From Drosophila miranda (Eukaryota > Arthropoda > Insecta > Diptera > Drosophilidae), in contig NC_046673.1 of the NCBI RefSeq assembly GCF_003369915.1, positions 9,346,001 to 9,410,000 on the forward strand: a DNA stretch of 64,000 bases, in the 5' to 3' direction. Position 1 is the stretch's first letter. Each line of letters starts with the position of its first letter. Made by a program: the position numbers and the translations under genes. The notes under the pieces are model-generated. The model was given only the letters and a program-made list of their open reading frames with translations, searched no databases and was not told the origin of the DNA. Shown here one piece after another: positions 56,138-64,000 of the stretch.

Positions 56138-58075
56138 AGTTTAAGGTTTGTGCATACTCGTATTTGGTAAATAGCTTGAAACCTTTTCATAATATTTGCA
56201 TCATGCTTCCTCTAGAATTGCAGAATCGTGCCCTTGGATCGTGAGAGCGAGCGGGACTCAAGGAAGAGAACGAGCCACACAGCAAGGAAAGCGATAGCTT
56301 CTATGGAAGAAATTGAAATTTTATTCATTTGATGCTAATTTGAAAACTGTACTCTAGTTTAACACTTGACAAATGTATGCATGCACATACGAATATATGT
56401 ATTCCATAATTAACATATTGATAACAATATGTATTTGACCTTCTAATAAATCCCTTCATTGAACAAATCTTTACTGAACTGCTGTGCCTATTCCAAACTA
56501 ACTTTGTTCTGTCATAATCTATCATTGGATCGATTGGCAATTTAACTTCATAGAACTACAGACACTACAGATCACGTGTTGGTGGAGTGGTGCCATAAAA
56601 ATACAGACTCTAGAATAGATAGCTAAGCCCTTAATCTCGCTAGAGTTAAATTGACTCGCAGACAAAACAAAACTCAGGGTTAAATGAAATCCCTTAAGCC
56701 TCGGAGTGGCTAATGATCGGATCGGGTACCTCTGAGCTTGCTTTGCTGTATGTTCTCGTTGTAGCAGAATGACCGAGCATTTGTCTTATAATTAAAAACC
56801 CCCTTAACCCCTTGTGGGGTCTTCCACAAAATCCTACTGACTGTTGCAAAAGATCATTATACATATGGTGGAAGTGGAACAGCGCCTTGAAATAATAATT
56901 ATATTATACATTATTTATAATTTTAAATCAGTATCGAACTTCCTTGGAACTCTAAGGGTAGTGTAGTTTATTCGGGTGATTTTTGTACCCGATACTCAAA
57001 GAGGGATATCTATATACGTTTTGTGGGATATTTACGTTATCCCATATAGAAAATATGTATATATTCTTGATCAGCATCAGCCGAGTCGATATAGGCATGG
57101 CTGTCCGGTCGTTCCGATGAGAGCCCAGATCTCAGCAACTATACGAGGTAGAGCAAAAAAGAAATTTTTGTATCCAGACTATTATCCACGAACATCTACC
57201 AGAATGCCGAATTTCGTTTAGATCATTATAATAGCCGGAAGGAGCTACTGAGATTGCTGTGGCTAATCATTGTGTGGCTTAATCATTCTCTCTCTCTCTC
57301 TATCACAGACACCGCATCGTGCAGTGTGCGACATATGAAAGAGGGGACGCGAGATAGCAGTACACATACGGACTGAGTATTGGCTACAAATGAAGAGCAG
57401 CGGCCCTTGCTACGGCTCTGTGTAGATCCAGGCACTTGTGCTGATGGGCGCATGTACTCTACATACTCCGCTGTCCGCTCCAGTCTTAGCCTGAGCGACA
57501 TACACATGTATTCTACAATGGGACACAAATTTCGCTTCGATTCGACACTTGGGGGACACTTAGCACTGTACCCCCCACCGTACCTAAACATTGTTCAATA
57601 TCTTTCCTCTAACAGCTCTAATCTCTCCTCTAAGCTACTCTCGCGCCTTAGCTCCCATTCGGCTCGTGTGCCCTCGCAATCTTCGTCTTCGACTGACATC
57701 GCTTTCGTCCGCTATACTACGCATAATACATAACAATAAACTGTACATACATGTATTTAGCAATAATAAAACGGAACAACTTCCTCATTAATGTAAACAT
57801 TTTCGAAGAGACACACACAATTGGTTGATTCAACACTGGGAGGACTTTCAGTCAGCCCTTGAACCGGTTTCTTAATTCAAAAAAAAAAAAGGTTCTCTAT
57901 GTTTTTATTGTATATTTAATACGTTTCTGTCATAATTTACAATTTTGTTAAGTTAAGCAATTGATCGTCATAGATCTACACGTAATCGTATATATGTTTG
58001 GATGCCGTATGTACTCGTACAAATACATAGTTGACGCTTGTCTGCTGCACTCTTCAAATGAGAATGTATTTTGTA
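56138..58075. other. Downstream part of duplication 2, unit 2
   Basis: Same content as 49192-51141, with small indels (for example a shortened GAGCG repeat near 56,243). No gene is recognised. Confidence 0.5.
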
Positions 58076-58482
58076 TGTTATGTTTACGAAACGTTTTGTG
58101 TCACGCGTTTGCGTTGATGTTAACAATCTGATTTTGATTCGCAATCGGAGAGTTGCTAAAAAAATAGGGATGCATACATAATAATTCGGTTAACATGACC
58201 CGTCCCGTTTTTGGATCGGGTCTTTATAGAGTTGCTGTTGCTGTTGCGGCTGCGATTGCGGTTTTTGTTGTAGTTTCAGCTAAGACGCGACTTATCTTAT
58301 TACTAGACATAAAAAGAGCCACGAAATATTGTAATGTAATTTCTTTAAGTGTGCTTTTTGGGGACTCTCGTTTCCGTGTCGGCTGGTGGTTGGGCGTCAC
58401 AGCTCTGATCTGAACGATTAAAGTTGTTTTTAAGCTAAAGCTCCGTGTCGGCCTCTGGTCCTCCTTCAGGGTTCCCCGCGGC
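58076..58482 (-). other. 3' untranslated and downstream sequence of RpII215
   Basis: Unique sequence between the duplication edge and the RpII215 stop codon. I do not see a canonical AATAAA on the - strand here, so a variant poly(A) signal may be used, or the 3' UTR may extend into the duplicated segment. Confidence 0.4.

Positions 58483-64000
<5,518 letters not shown>

Larger units (their letters stand above)
51142..58075. repeat. Tandem duplication 2, unit 2
   Basis: It follows unit 1 directly and ends at TTTTGTA (about 58075), where unique sequence of the RpII215 3' side begins. Differences from unit 1 are scattered in the first two thirds and nearly absent over about 1.2 kb of the Yb-family gene. 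Confidence 0.95.

Noticed and set aside
17952-58075. The two tandem duplications as one event
   Set aside because: They involve different genes, different unit lengths (4.06 and 6.95 kb), different junctions and different divergence.

Overview
The window is eukaryotic nuclear DNA from a Drosophila fly. It carries intron-containing orthologues of PGRP-SA, a Yb-family (TDRD12-like) piRNA factor, the RNA polymerase II largest subunit RpII215 and a forkhead gene resembling fd3F. It also has short introns with GTRAGT donors, CAG/CAA 'opa' repeats and hexanucleotide microsatellites. These genes lie on Muller element A (the X) in D. melanogaster. Genes from separate X regions being together here suggests a species with a rearranged X, possibly of the obscura group; that placement is inference.

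Layout. (1) 1-11.4 kb is AT- and homopolymer-rich, like an intron or a very long 3' UTR. It contains one terminal exon on the + strand whose TAA stop is followed, in the same frame, by a 406-codon Gln/Asn-rich open frame: a stop-readthrough candidate. (2) 12.75-14.46 kb is a three-exon SLC2-type sugar transporter on the - strand. (3) 17.95-31.88 kb is a nearly identical tandem duplication. Each copy has a CCDC25-like gene and the 3' end of the forkhead gene. Copy A's forkhead piece is truncated at the junction; copy B's belongs to the complete gene. A young, internally deleted Osvaldo/Ulysses-like LTR retrotransposon (24.57-30.36 kb) sits in copy B with a 4-bp target duplication, and copy A keeps the empty site. 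(4) 31.47-42.21 kb is the forkhead gene (- strand, five coding exons, a 7.6-kb intron holding a TTAA-flanked MITE). (5) 44.19-58.08 kb is a second, independent tandem duplication of about 6.95 kb. Each unit holds PGRP-SA followed by an intronless Yb-family gene. In unit 2 PGRP-SA has two nonsense codons while the Yb-family gene stays open. (6) 58.48-64.0 kb is RpII215 on the - strand, complete at its C-terminal repeat domain and cut at the right edge before its first ~115 residues.

The genes do not form one pathway. They are a microbial sensor (PGRP-SA), a transposon-silencing factor (Yb family), a ribosome/DNA-sensing-type small protein (CCDC25), a transcription factor, a transporter and Pol II. 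The strongest features are the two recent tandem duplications with different fates for their members, the transposon that separates copy A from copy B, and the possible readthrough protein at the left.
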